29,442 nt of DNA from Chara braunii (Eukaryota > Streptophyta > Charophyceae > Charales > Characeae), in NCBI GenBank assembly GCA_003427395.1, contig BFEA01000075.1, forward strand, positions 2,992,844-3,022,285. Reading direction: 5' to 3'. A program made the position numbers and the translations under genes. The notes beneath the pieces are model-generated. The model worked only from the letters and a program-made list of their open reading frames with translations, had not been told where the DNA came from and did no database searches. Below are positions 9,631 to 18,530 of the stretch, piece after piece (the stretch's first letter is position 1; each line of letters starts with the position of its first letter).

Positions 9631-10485
9631 TCAGACCACCCCATCATGGCCAAAGAACGCATAAACCTTCATCCTATGTAAGAAAGAGGCTCCGAGGATG
9701 CAATCATGATCCAAGTTAGGAACCACAAACCCCAAGATCTCGGTCTGCAAAGTCCCAATTCGGATAGACATATCATCAATGAATCCCTCCAAAGGCAAGA
9801 ATCCGGCTATATTGGAGAGTTGATGATTGACCTTCCTATCGATTCCAAGCCCACATGATCTCATCGTGGCCGAGGACATAAGCACCATCTCAGCCCCGGA
9901 GTCTACTAGTAGGGCTCTAACTTTCACATCATTTACAGAAATATTCAAGTATCCGCACGACATGTTACCAAACCTCATCTTGGTACCAGGCGAGACTATT
10001 TCCACATGCTTAGGGAAGAGTCTTAGGCTATTGATTTCTACCTTCCGCTTTTCAACCATCTTTTTTAGCTCTTCCCTAAACTTTGGCACCAAGGTCACTG
10101 CCTCTTTCCAAGATAGGGTGATCTCAGTTTCCTCAAATAGTTTCATTACTACTTCATATATCGAGACACCCTCCTCGGCCTCGGATCTCAAGACCACCTT
10201 CCTCTTCTTCCCGACAGCTTCCTTTCCTTTTCCTTCCTTCACTAGGTCCTTGGTCCCACCAATCAGTTGGTCTAGCTCTCTTTGAGCCTTCTTCCGCTTT
10301 TTCTCTTCAACCTCCTTCTGACTGATATGAGATACATTCAGGTTTTGACTTGAAGTTCCAGGATAGCTGTCTTGGGCCACTATCTCCGGGGGTAACATAC
10401 CATCAAAGGTGATAACATTAACCCTAACTTTCTTCTTTTTATCCTTATTAGCTTTAGCCTTTTCTAGGATTACTACTCGCATCCC
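9631..10485 (-). pseudogene. Retropepsin-type aspartic protease (Ty3 pol)
   Basis: In the 283-residue frame the active site is RALLVDSGAEMVLMSS with Asp194 (codon at 9901-9903), followed by a LGxDRK segment and GFVVPNLDHDCILGASFLHRMK, where ILGASFL matches the ILG flap-end motif of retropepsins. The N-terminal 120 residues are Lys-rich and link to the gag zinc knuckle. It is in frame with gag upstream (no frameshift), so gag and protease were one reading frame. It would cut the polyprotein. A TGA at 9631-9633 ends it, but the same frame continues downstream. Confidence 0.85.
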
Positions 10486-11625
10486 TCCTTTGACTCGAAA
10501 ATCTACCTTGTTCCAATTGGCATCACAGATGTGCCCATTGACGTTTTTCTTAACAATCCCTTCTTCAAGTTATTTCTCTAATGTTGAACATCGGGTTAGA
10601 ATATGGTCTTCCTCGTCACAATAATAACATCGGAGGAGACCATCTCTCTTTTGTCAATCTCGGTTTTTATTATCCTTCTTCCAATCCCGGTCGCGCTTTT
10701 TCGTTCGTCTTTCCTTTCTCCTTCGCCTAGCGTCATCATCATCACTACTTTCTCTCTCACGCTCACTCTCTTCCTTTTGCTTCTCCTTCTTCTTTTTCTT
10801 TTTTTCCTCTTCGAGCCCAACTAGGGATTGAGTTGCTGGGGCAGGAAGGGTTAACTTCTTGAAGTTACCAAGCTAAACGAGAAGACCAAGGATCTCCTCG
10901 GCCTTCAAGTTTCCTCCCGTAGCTGCCTCAACATTTCCTTCTCTTGCACTAATGATTACTTACATCTGTTCCAAAGACCATTTTCTGTTGGACACGGAAG
11001 TCAGCTCACGGACCATCTCAACCACTTCATCCCACTTTAGTGGATAATGGGCAGCGCGACTTACCACACTTTTCCTTTCATCCTCCGTGAAGTTAGTCAG
11101 TAGGACATGACATTTATGAGCCTCGTCTAGGAAGGGTACTCTCCGCGCAACCCTCTCAAAATCCTCTAGGAATTGATCGAGGGTAGAGTACCTGGAGCGC
11201 CGAAAATCCAAAAAAATTTGCATGGTTGTTAGGACGTCATACTTGGCGTACTCTTCCAGCATCTTTTGTCTCACGTCCGTCCATGTTGTCAGCCCTTGTG
11301 TCGTTTTTGTTATCGACACCCTCATTTTAGGTTCAACATACACTAGCAGAGCTTTCAACTTTTGTTTATCCGACCAACCATGACTCATATAGAAGACATC
11401 ATAGTTCTCCAGGAACTCTGTAACCTTGGTTTCATCAAAGCAGGGTATGTTCTCTGGAGGTACCTTAGCTCTCGGTAGGTCTAGTCGAACATTCATAGTT
11501 TCCATCCCGGTCTTCATGGCCTCTATTCGGTTTAACATCTCTCGAAGAACGGCGGTAGTGGTCACTTCTCCGTCCCCAGCGGAGGAACTAGCACGGCTCT
11601 GCCTCGCATTCGGTCCTTTGACCAT
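10486..11625 (-). pseudogene. Gag (capsid and nucleocapsid), four in-frame stops
   Basis: The frame starts with MVKGPNARQSRASSSAGDGE. The capsid part (about residues 60-215) has the retrotransposon gag signature: IPCFDETKVTEFLENYDVFY, KLKALLVYVEP, TWTDVRQKMLEEYAKYD, DQFLEDFERVARRVPFL, KCHVLLTNF. Stops follow in the same frame: TAA 10960-10962, TAG 10873-10875, TGA 10654-10656, TAA 10570-10572. Between them are a highly basic Lys/Arg/Glu stretch and a perfect CCHC knuckle. The frame then runs straight into protease. All four stops can be explained by one transition each from Gln or Arg codons. Gag packages the element RNA. Confidence 0.85.
10588..10629 (-). other. CCHC zinc knuckle of gag
   Basis: The codons read CYYCDEEDHILTRC, an exact CX2CX4HX4C nucleocapsid zinc knuckle, in frame with gag and protease, between the TGA at 10654 and the TAA at 10570. 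This motif binds the packaged RNA. Confidence 0.9.
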
Positions 11626-11854
11626 CTTGTTTAGCTTACTGGTTGAACTCTTACTTCTTCCTGAACCTTTCCTATCTTAAGATTGCGTTTAAAATTGGTT
11701 CTCAGTTTCTGCCGTCAGTAAAGCTTTCTGGCAGATGGGGCACGAGAAACCTATCAAACACAATCCGCGTTAAGTCACTAACTACTCTTAACCCTTTCCT
11801 CTATAATTTTTTTTTTTCTTGATCAACTATATTACTAATCCAGTTTCGGAGAGA

Positions 11855-12073
11855 CTAACGATCTGTCCCTTTCTCCCTCAATGAAGGGACATAGGGTCGG
11901 ATATCATAGTCACCAGTGTCGAGGAACTTCACTACAAGGATGTATGGCTTTCCAGGGACATGCCTCTCCTCCAGGGATACACAGAGCTCTATCTTATAGG
12001 GAAAATCTCCTCCACTGGTAAAAGGAACTAGGGCATCTAGTGTTGCCGTGATTGTCGGGTAGTAACCAGACAT
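11855..12073 (-). pseudogene. Leader ORF, repeat 1 (module A only)
   Basis: A 72-residue frame. It shares GGDFPYKIELCV and YILVVKFLDTGDYDIRPYV with the two upstream copies (12,616-13,011 and 13,030-13,405): the pattern is xTLxxxTxGxxFPYxxxxCxxxE, then VLVVxFLDTxxYDxRxY. It starts with MSGYY and stops just after RPYVPSLREKGTDR, so the second module (FCDGxxWxPI) is absent. It lies 230 bp upstream of gag on the same strand. I do not recognise the family; no catalytic or membrane motif is visible. It is either the last repeat of one long leader protein or a partial duplicate. Confidence 0.5.
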
Positions 12074-12079
12074 TGCCTA

Positions 12080-12257
12080 GTCCCTAGCGACCCCCATGAT
12101 CCTTCTTTATCTTCGATCCGTCTAATCCTTTCCAGTGCCTACTGAGTCTTCCAATCCTGACCTTTTTCGGGCACCTCCGTGTGATAACGTCATATGCCTC
12201 ACTATCTCAAAAGGGTTGTCAGCTTCAATCACTTTATCTCACTATCCTCTACCAATG
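12080..12257 (-). other. Spacer between leader repeats 1 and 2
   Basis: Short minus-strand protein-like stretches (NPFEIVRHMTLSHGGARKRS) suggest decayed coding sequence joining the modules. No separate feature could be assigned. Confidence 0.3.
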
Positions 12258-13011
12258 GTCACAGTCGCAATTGACATAAAGTTTTACATTCCAGTATAAT
12301 TGCCTTGGGCTGCCTCTAGTGCCTCCAGCCAGACTGTCTGCAGGACGCCGTCTAGATAACATAGTCTCGTCTCTTGCATGTAGCATCACTCTCCTGCCAT
12401 CCGAACTCTTGCAATCCAGCAAATGTTTAATCTTAGTCTAGTCCGTAATTGCTCTAAAAGCAGCCACTTGTATAAGCCCAAGGTAATGCTCTACCATGCC
12501 AATTACGTCGTGCCTACCTAGTCTAGTGTCGCATCCTCTCACAACCCCGATGACAGTAGACCTCAAAGCAGAAGCTCTCTCCATCATCAGGGGTGTAGAC
12601 ATCGGTCGACATAGCTCACCATACTCGATCCCTTAGTACCGCGTTGAGGATTGGTCCCCAGTCCTTCCCGTCGCAGAAGCTAGTAGGCACAGAAGGGCTT
12701 GAAAATCTTTCAAACTCTCTAGGTAGGACACTCCATGTCACTTTCTTCACCTGTTGTTTTAGCAACAGCCGTTCATCCAGGACATACTCAGCAACGGTTA
12801 TCCAACATGCCTCGTAATCGATCCCTCTTCTTGTTTCAGCAGATACATATGACCTTACATCATACTCATTTGTATCAAGGAATCGGACTACAAGGACGTA
12901 TAGAATCACTGAGCCGTGCTCACAAGTCACACACCGCTCAATGACGTATGGGAAAGCACTGCCAGCCGTGATCCTGGTTAGTGTCTCTATCGCTCTAGTT
13001 ACTGTCGACAT
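12258..13011 (-). pseudogene. Leader ORF, repeat 2 (modules A, B and C)
   Basis: The frame 13,011-12,616 begins MSTVTRAIETLTRITAG and carries module A (AFPYVIERCVTCE, VLVVRFLDTNEYDVRSYV) then module B (VLPREFERFSSPSVP, SFCDGKDWGPILNAVLRDRVW). After a one-base frame change at the end of B, a protein-like frame continues (EYGELCRPMSTPLMMERASA, VVRGCDTRLGRHDVIGMVEHYL, and after one TAG at about 12,433 LLDCKSSDGRRVMLHARDE), ending near 12,258. I call this module C; it is not seen in the other copies. No known domain was recognised. Its position between primer-binding site and gag matches the extra ORF1 known in Ogre/Tat elements, but homology to that ORF1 is not shown. Confidence 0.5.
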
Positions 13012-13029
13012 GGACTGCCTACCAACTCT

Positions 13030-13405
13030 GCCTTCTCAGCTCTGCATTGATGATTGGCTGCCACTTCCTACCATCGCAGAATCCTTTGGGCACTGGCGGG
13101 GTAGAAATCTTCTCATATACTCTAGGCAACAGGCTTCAACTCGCCTCTATCCTTTGTTGTCTCAATTGATCTCTCTCTGCTTCGACACACCTCACAATAA
13201 CATCCCACTTGGTAAAGAATCCCGGGTCCTAATCAGCCCCTTCTAGGATGTAGGGTCGAATATCATAATCATTAGTGTCAAGGAATCTAAAGACAAGCAC
13301 ATGCACAACCGTCGTACTTTTTTACACAAGTAATGCATTTGACAAACATATAAGGGAAGGCACCACCGCAGGTGACACGAGTTAGGGTTTCTAGGACATT
13401 ATACT
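13030..13405 (-). pseudogene. Leader ORF, repeat 3 (modules A and B), no long ORF left
   Basis: Broken by two stops and one frame change, but the homology is clear. Module A reads ETLTRVTCGGAFPYMFVKC then VLVFRFLDTNDYDIRPY. Module B reads AERDQLRQQRIEAS, LLPRVYEKISTPPVP and KGFCDGRKWQPIINAELR. The spacing matches repeat 2. It ends about 20 bp before the start of repeat 2, so the two form a head-to-tail tandem. It begins about 250 nt downstream of the primer-binding site. Confidence 0.55.
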
Positions 13406-13654
13406 ATTAAGTCATCATCTGGTTTATGACTTATGGACTCGTCAAGCGAAGGGTCCAAAAGACAAATTCCAAATTCTCGCTTGCAGGTCTTAGCTACTTC
13501 TAATAGACGTCTGCAAAAGGCCCCTCCTCTCGAAGCTCCTCTAGCCGAGAGTCTTTCTGACTTGAGTCAGACCTTGTACGAAATATGCTAGACTGTTGCC
13601 TACTCACTGAATATTATGACCAAGGTCCGCTCCCAGGAACTTTAAATTTTTGAG

Positions 13655-13672
13655 TCCCCGGCAACGGCGCCA
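13655..13672 (-). promoter_or_regulatory. Primer-binding site for tRNA-Asp
   Basis: The plus strand reads TCCCCGGCAACGGCGCCA, identical over 18 nt to the 3' end (with CCA) of plant tRNA-Asp(GUC). On the minus strand this is TGGCGCCGTTGCCGGGGA, the primer-binding site used by Athila and Tat-type plant Ty3 elements. It lies 4 nt from TGTAG at 13,677, read on the minus strand as CTACA, a normal LTR end. It fixes the orientation of the element and the 5' LTR edge. The tRNA sequence is quoted from general knowledge. Confidence 0.88.
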
Positions 13673-14007
13673 TTTTTGTAGTGCTCCCACCGTTTCAAGG
13701 GTCTGGTTCGATGTCCCTTTCCGAGCCGAATGTAGTGGGTTGGTGGACTGACAGACTGTTTGTTCAGAAATTGAACTGCAATTGGTCCCCGTGCAGGAGA
13801 AAGATCGTCTGCACACGATTGTGCTAGCGCGGCGACTGGTCAGCAAGGAAATAAATTAACAGGAGTAGGATGCCAAATCATCCCATCAGCGGATCTCAAG
13901 AGTCCATCCAACAAGCACTCAGTCCAGCTCGATCATACTAGCAGGGCGCTCGCTCTAGGGTCTTCATCTCAATAAGGCGCGCACTCTAAGGGCAATACCG
14001 AATATGG

Positions 14008-15475
14008 GAGCGCATGAGAGCACTAAAGTAGCGATGTCGAGCTTGGGCGCGCACGGGCGCGCACTCAAATAGCAATACCAAGCTTAGGCGTGCATGGGCG
14101 CACACTCTATCGCTCAAACTGAGACTGGGCACGCACTCAATCAGCAATGCCAAGCTTGGGCGCGCATGGGCGCGCACTATATCGGCCAAACTGAGACTGG
14201 GCGCACACTCAAATCGCAATGCCAAGCTTGGGCGCGTATAGGCGCGCATTCTATCGGTCAAACTGGGACTGGGCACACACTCTAACAGCAATGCCAAGCT
14301 TGGGCGCGCATGGGCGCGCACTCTATCGGTGATACTGAGACTGGGCGCACACTCAAACAGCAATGCCAAGCTTGGGCGCGCCTGGGCACGCACTCTATCG
14401 ATCAAACTGAGACTGGGCGCACACTCAAACATCAATGCCAAGCTTGGGCGCGCATGGGCGCACACTCTATCGGTCAAACTTAGACAGGGCGCGCACTCAA
14501 ACAGCAAGACCAAGCTTGGGCGCGCATGGGCGCGCACTCTATCAGTCAAACTGAGACTGGGCGCGCACTCAATCAGCAATGCCAAGCTTGGGCGCGCATG
14601 GGCACGCACTCTATCAGTCAAACAGAGACTGGGCGCGCACTCAATCAGCAATGCCAAGCTTGGATGCGCATAGGTGCGCACTCTATCGGTCAAACTGAGA
14701 CAGGGTGCGCACTCAAACAGCAATGCCAAGCTTGGGCACGCATGGGCGCGCACTCTATCGGTCAAACTGAGACTGGGCGCACACTCAAACAGCAATGCCA
14801 AGCTTGGGCGCGCATGGGCGCGCATTCTATCGGTCAAACTNNNNNNNNNNNNNNNNNNNNNNNNNNNNNNNNNNNNNNNNNNNNNNNNNNNNNNNNNNNN
14901 NNNNNNNNNNNNNNNNNNNNNNNNNNNNNNNNNNNNNNNNNNNNNNNNNNNNNNNNNNNNNNNNNNNNNNNNNNNNNNNNNNNNNNNNNNNNNNNNNNNN
15001 NNNNNNNNNNNNNNNNNNNNNNNNNNNNNNNNNNNNNNNNNNNNNNNNNNNNNNNNNNNNNNNNNNNNNNNNNNNNNNNNCAAGCTTAGGCGAGCATTAG
15101 CGCGCACTCTATCGGTCAAACTGAGACTGGGCGCGCACTAAAACAGCAATGCCAAGCTTGGGCGCGCATGGGCGCACACTCTACCGGTCAAATTGAGACT
15201 CGGCGCACTCAAACAACAATGCCAAGTTTGGGCGCGCATGAGCACGCACTCTATCGGTGAAACTAAGACTGGGCGCTCACTCAAACAGCAATGCCAAGCT
15301 TGGGCGTGCATGGGCGCGCACTCTATCGGTCAAATTGAGACTGGGCACGCACTCAAACAGCAATGCCAAGCTTGGGCGCGCCCATGCGCGCGCACTCTAT
15401 CAGTCAAATTGAGACTGGGCTCGCACTCCAACAACAATGCCAAGCTTGGGCGCGCATGGTCGCGCACTCAAAACA
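14008..15475. repeat. 72-bp minisatellite with AAGCTT in each unit
   Basis: AAGCTTGGGC recurs at 14152, 14224, 14296, 14368 and onward at 72-bp steps, about 20 units in all. Units contain GGGCGCGCATGGGCGCGC and ATCGGTCAAACTGAGACTGGG. Because 72 is a multiple of three, frames stay open on both strands and give 24-residue repeated peptides (for example a LSLTDRVRAHARPSLAL pattern on minus). I regard those as by-products of the repeat, not genes. The array is interrupted by a 240-N gap. Confidence 0.95.
14841..15080. other. Assembly gap (240 N)
   Basis: The gap lies inside the 72-bp array. The AAGCTT boxes at 14,800 and 15,082 are 282 bp apart, 6 bp short of four units, so the gap length is probably an estimate. 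Confidence 0.95.
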
Positions 15476-16075
15476 GCCTGCAGTAATAAAATAAAACTCA
15501 CAGTGTGTGGTTATTGAATGTGATGCAACAGTCGGCCTTCACTTAGGGCTAGGACGTGTGATCAGCCAATCAAACTCTTATGAGATCGGCAGCGGCATGC
15601 CGCCGTTGACCTTCACTTAGGGTTAGAGCACCGCTGTCCTCAAGTGCGTGCGCTCAGCCAATCAGTTGCCGGTTAAGAGAAAAAGAATATATGAACTGCA
15701 GCGGCGTTCAACCAATCAGATGTTGCACAATCATAATCCCAAGAATTGGCTATCGGTCGAGTTTCGCAGACCTAATGGGTATCGACATACAGGCTTAAAT
15801 CAGTTATCTGCCAAGTCCACAAATGAAATGGATATCGCCGTTCAGACTCAAAATCGGTTATTCGCCAAGTTCACAGATCAAATGTATACCGACGTTGTCG
15901 CATTGGTCAAAGCTCGCAGACCAAGTGCCTGCTAGCAATATGCCTAGACAATCTAAATCGGCTATATGTCGCACAGTCGCACTGGTTCTGGAATGAGCGC
16001 TGACGCACTAGTTCGACAGTATCGTACTCTCTCGGGATCATCAAAGCTTAGTTTGCAAATCAAGCGTGCAATGTA
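15476..16075. other. Unique sequence in the putative LTR, no gene seen
   Basis: Contains loose repeats: CCTTCACTTAGGG at about 15,537 and 15,610, and CAGCCAATCA or CAACCAATCA three times. No convincing ORF. Confidence 0.4.
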
Positions 16076-16360
16076 GCACTTAAGCTCGAGTGCACACGGT
16101 CACACCTACTCAAAATGCAGAATTTATAAGCTGGGTGCACGACATTGCACTCTACTCGGAATCCTTAAAGCCAAGTCTTGTGGTCCAAATGCGCAGTGTC
16201 GCACTTAAGTTCAAGTGCGCACAGTCGCAGATACTCAAGATCGTCAATGCAGGGGTTACAGATTGGGTGCGCAGTATCGCACTTATCCAGGATGGATAAG
16301 AGTCGTGGTTTGCAGATTGGATGCGCAGTGTCGCACTGAAGTTCAAGTGCGCACAATCGT
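16076..16360. repeat. Approximately 125-130-bp degenerate tandem repeat
   Basis: A CTTAAGTTCAAGTGCGCAC-like box occurs at about 16,080, 16,204 and 16,337, with GATTGGGTGCGCAGTATCGCA-type sequence between. Three diverged units. Confidence 0.65.
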
Positions 16361-16366
16361 ATTTTA

Positions 16367-16612
16367 AATCATTATATTCTGCTTGAGTGCCTCTTAGCAC
16401 GGTGAATCATTATGCTCAGCTTGAATGTCTCTTGGCACAGTGAAACAACATTGAGTATCTCTCGGCACAACCAATCATTAAGCTCTGTTCCAGTGCCTAT
16501 TGACACAGCCAATCATTATGCTCAGTTCGATTGCCTATTGGCACAATCAATCATTATGCTCTGTTCGAGTGCCTATCGGCACAGCCAATCATGAATCGAG
16601 TGCTTGCTGACA
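16367..16612. repeat. 38-bp tandem repeat
   Basis: AATCATTATGCTC recurs at 16367, 16405, 16473, 16511, 16549 and 16587, steps of 38 bp with one 30-bp unit. Units also contain GAGTGCCTATYGGCACA. Confidence 0.85.
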
Positions 16613-16734
16613 CACAGTTCAAAATACAATGTGATACGCTGGTTTGACCGAGACATAGCGAGGTATGGTACTCTAGTTCGAAGGCAATACGGTAGAGTAC
16701 ATGGATCGAGTGTCTTCTGGCATTCGCCAGCACT

Positions 16735-16970
16735 TGGCATCGATAGTCTTCAGACTCAGAGCAAGTGAGTGCACGGTGTCAATAGTCCTCAAGTACAGTG
16801 GGAGCATAGTTTCATCATCCCTTAAGTATGGTGAGCAAGGACGCACAATATCAACAGCCCTCATCCACAATGCACGTGGGCGCTCAATATCAACAGCCCT
16901 CAGACACAGCGCGCGTGGGCTCATGGTATCAACAGTCCTCAGACACAGTGCGCGTGGGCAGCCTATGGCA
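16735..16970. repeat. 39-bp tandem repeat
   Basis: TATCAACAGYCCTCA recurs at 16849, 16888 and 16927, with diverged copies upstream at the same 39-bp phase (about 16,776 and 16,811). Different in sequence from the adjacent 38-bp repeat. The open plus frame through it is a consequence of a period divisible by three. Confidence 0.8.
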
Positions 16971-17240
16971 CATAAGAATTGTGCCAAGAGCCAATGGGCT
17001 CGCAGGGGGTTAAACAAGCCTCATAAACTAAATAGTCAGCAGGACGAATGCGAGCAGGGAGAAGGAAAAAAAAGAGGCGGAGCGGGGGGAGCAGAGAGTC
17101 CCCGCCCGTTTACCTCATTTTGCTTACCTTGGTATTGCTCCTCCTACTTGCTCTAGCGTGGCAGCTTCGGTCCTCCTTCTTCCTCGCCGTTCTGCCAGTG
17201 CTTCCGCATCCTCACAAGTGAGGGCTCTCTCCCTTGAGTG
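16971..17240. other. No gene seen; purine-rich tract at 17,054-17,098
   Basis: A 45-nt tract almost entirely of A and G lies on the plus strand, followed by TCCCCGCCCG. Its meaning is unclear; it is in the wrong orientation to be the polypurine tract of the minus-strand element. The segment would be the region just downstream of the LTR transcription start. Confidence 0.4.
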
Positions 17241-17253
17241 GCACAACCTCTCC

Positions 17254-17259
17254 TTTATA
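17254..17259 (-). promoter_or_regulatory. Minus-strand TATA box in the putative LTR
   Basis: The minus strand reads CCACTATAAAGG. A perfect 7-bp inverted repeat (CCTCTCC at 17,247-17,253, GGAGAGG at 17,262-17,268) encloses it. The 83-bp array lies upstream on this strand, as expected for a U3 promoter of the minus-strand element. Confidence 0.5.
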
Positions 17260-17434
17260 GTGGAGAGGCAAGGTGATTAGGTTTAAGTGCAGCAGTCTCA
17301 TTGGTCGGGGCTGGGGCTAAAAACAGACCAAGTCTTGGCTATACTTACCACTAGTCCCGACCTTGGGATATGAACAACAGTCAGTCTCAGGTAACCGAAC
17401 AGTCAGTCTCAGGTAACCGAATAGTTTGTCCCAC

Positions 17435-17890
17435 GCTAAAAATAGTGTGGTACTGTGCTAATTTTAGCATAGGACTGGCGCAGGCCCAGTCCCCGGTAGA
17501 CGAACAATTAGTCCCACGCTAAAAATAGTGTGGGACTGTGCTTATTTTAGCACGGGACTGGCGCAGGCCCAGTCTCCGGTAGACGAACAGTCAGTCCCAC
17601 GCTAAAAATAGCGTGGGACTGTGCTAATTTTAGCACAGGACTGGCGCAGGCCCAGTCCCCGGTAGACGAACAGTCAGTCCCACGTTAAAAATAGCGTTGG
17701 ACTATGCTAATTTTAGCACGGGACTGGCGCAGGCCCAGTCCCCGGTAGACGAACAGTCAGTCCCACGTTAAAAATAGCGTGGGACTATGCTAATTTTAGC
17801 ACGGGACTGGCGCAGGCCCAGTCCCCGGTAGACGAACAGTCAGTCCCACACTAAAAATAGCGTGGGACTGTGCTAATTTTCGCACGTGAC
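17435..17890. repeat. 83-bp tandem array, right copy (about 5.5 units)
   Basis: GCTAAAAATAG or GTTAAAAATAG at 17435, 17518, 17601, 17684, 17767 and 17850, period exactly 83. Same three-hairpin unit as the left array, better preserved. It is preceded by a short 24-bp repeat (AACAGTCAGTCTCAGGTAACC) at about 17,370-17,418. Confidence 0.92.
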
Positions 17891-17991
17891 CCCATCTTAA
17901 TTATTACTAGGGCTGGGTTATTCATTTACGTGACCATTTTGGGGTTATTTCTCTTTCGATGGGGTTAGGCGGCCACGTCGGTCCGGTCCCA

Positions 17992-18125
17992 TGAAAAATA
18001 AATTAAACAAGATTTGCCTGAGCATTACATCCGAATTCCGTACCAAATTTGAAATAAAAATAAAATATGGAAAACAAATACTAATAATAAAAATAAATAA
18101 CAATAAACAGAGAATTAAATTTAGT
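17992..18125. other. A/T-rich flank of the LTR, no gene
   Basis: Composition changes abruptly at 17,992 to A/T-rich sequence rich in AAATAAA. If 17,991 is the LTR end, TGAAA (17,992-17,996) would be the 5-bp target-site duplication. Confidence 0.4.
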
Positions 18126-18480
18126 GAGTGCGCGAGCATGTTTTCGACACCGCCATCTTTGGCGATTTTTGATGTTTTTTGGGCATAGCTAAATGACCTG
18201 AAATTTTACAGATGTGTACCTCACATAATACAAAACCCACTAAAAAAGGTTTAAAAAATAATAAAATTGTTTAGACCCCGAACTAAAGTGAAAACAAAAA
18301 GTAAAAAGTGAAATAATACGTGGGCGAGCACGTTTTGACACAGCCATCTTTGGCGATTTTTAATTCTCATTTGGCTTAGCCAAATGACTTGAAATTTACA
18401 AGCATGTACCTCAAGTCATAAGGAACTGACAGAAAAAACTTCAGAAAAACATAATCATTCTTAGGCCCCGAAATAATTTT
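18126..18480. repeat. 192-bp diverged tandem duplication
   Basis: GCGAGCAYGTTTT..CCATCTTTGGCGATTTTT occurs at about 18,132 and 18,324. Both copies then have AAATGACYTGAAATTTTAC, a TGTACCTCA box, an A-rich stretch and a TAGRCCCCGAA end. Two copies, roughly 75-80 percent alike by eye. Confidence 0.8.
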
Positions 18481-18530
18481 TGGCGGGGGCCAAACGCCGT
18501 CGGGTTCGGACCCCGTACGGGACCCCGAAC

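Larger units (their letters stand above)
1..17991 (-). mobile_element. Large decayed Ty3/gypsy LTR retrotransposon (left LTR truncated by window)
   Basis: The minus strand carries, in order, a tRNA-Asp primer-binding site, a modular leader ORF, gag with a CCHC knuckle, protease, RT, RNase H and integrase: the Ty3/gypsy order. The block 1-391 matches 17,601-17,991 at a constant offset of 17,600, and both copies end at the same CA dinucleotide. The putative LTR therefore runs from TG at 13,677 to CA at 17,991. A leader ORF and an opposite-strand ORF near the 3' end recall the Ogre/Tat and Athila branches of plant Ty3 elements. The weak point is the 3' end: no clear polypurine tract lies beside position 391. 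The left LTR start would be about 3.9 kb outside the window, so LTR length and target-site duplication cannot be confirmed. Every coding part has stops or frameshifts. Confidence 0.6.
13677..17991 (-). repeat. Putative 5' LTR, 4.3 kb
   Basis: The left edge (plus strand TGTAGTGCTCCC) is next to the primer-binding site. The right edge is the CA at 17,990-17,991, where homology with the left block ends. On the minus strand the LTR would start TGGGACC, carry the 83-bp array and a TATA box at 17,254-17,259 (U3), and have about 3.5 kb of minisatellite-rich R-U5 ending CTACA. The terminal inverted repeat is only TG/CA. Because the other LTR is mostly outside the window, a shorter LTR with foreign inserts is possible. 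Confidence 0.5.

Noticed and set aside
9827-10285. 152-residue plus-strand ORF
   Set aside because: It is the reverse of the protease coding region and has Ser/Phe-rich shadow composition.
13691-13740. tRNA-like gene or B box (GGTTCGATGTCC)
   Set aside because: One base too long for the B-box consensus and no A box or cloverleaf arms were seen.
13986-15141. Long frames on both strands with 24-residue repeats
   Set aside because: They follow from a 72-bp unit divisible by three and run through N bases; no start context or non-repetitive coding part.
17054-17098. Polypurine tract of a plus-strand element
   Set aside because: Gag-pol and the primer-binding site are on the minus strand, and no TG LTR edge follows the tract.
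14008-17890. Possible CRISPR array
   Set aside because: Repeats are directly adjacent without unique spacers and the context is a eukaryotic retrotransposon.
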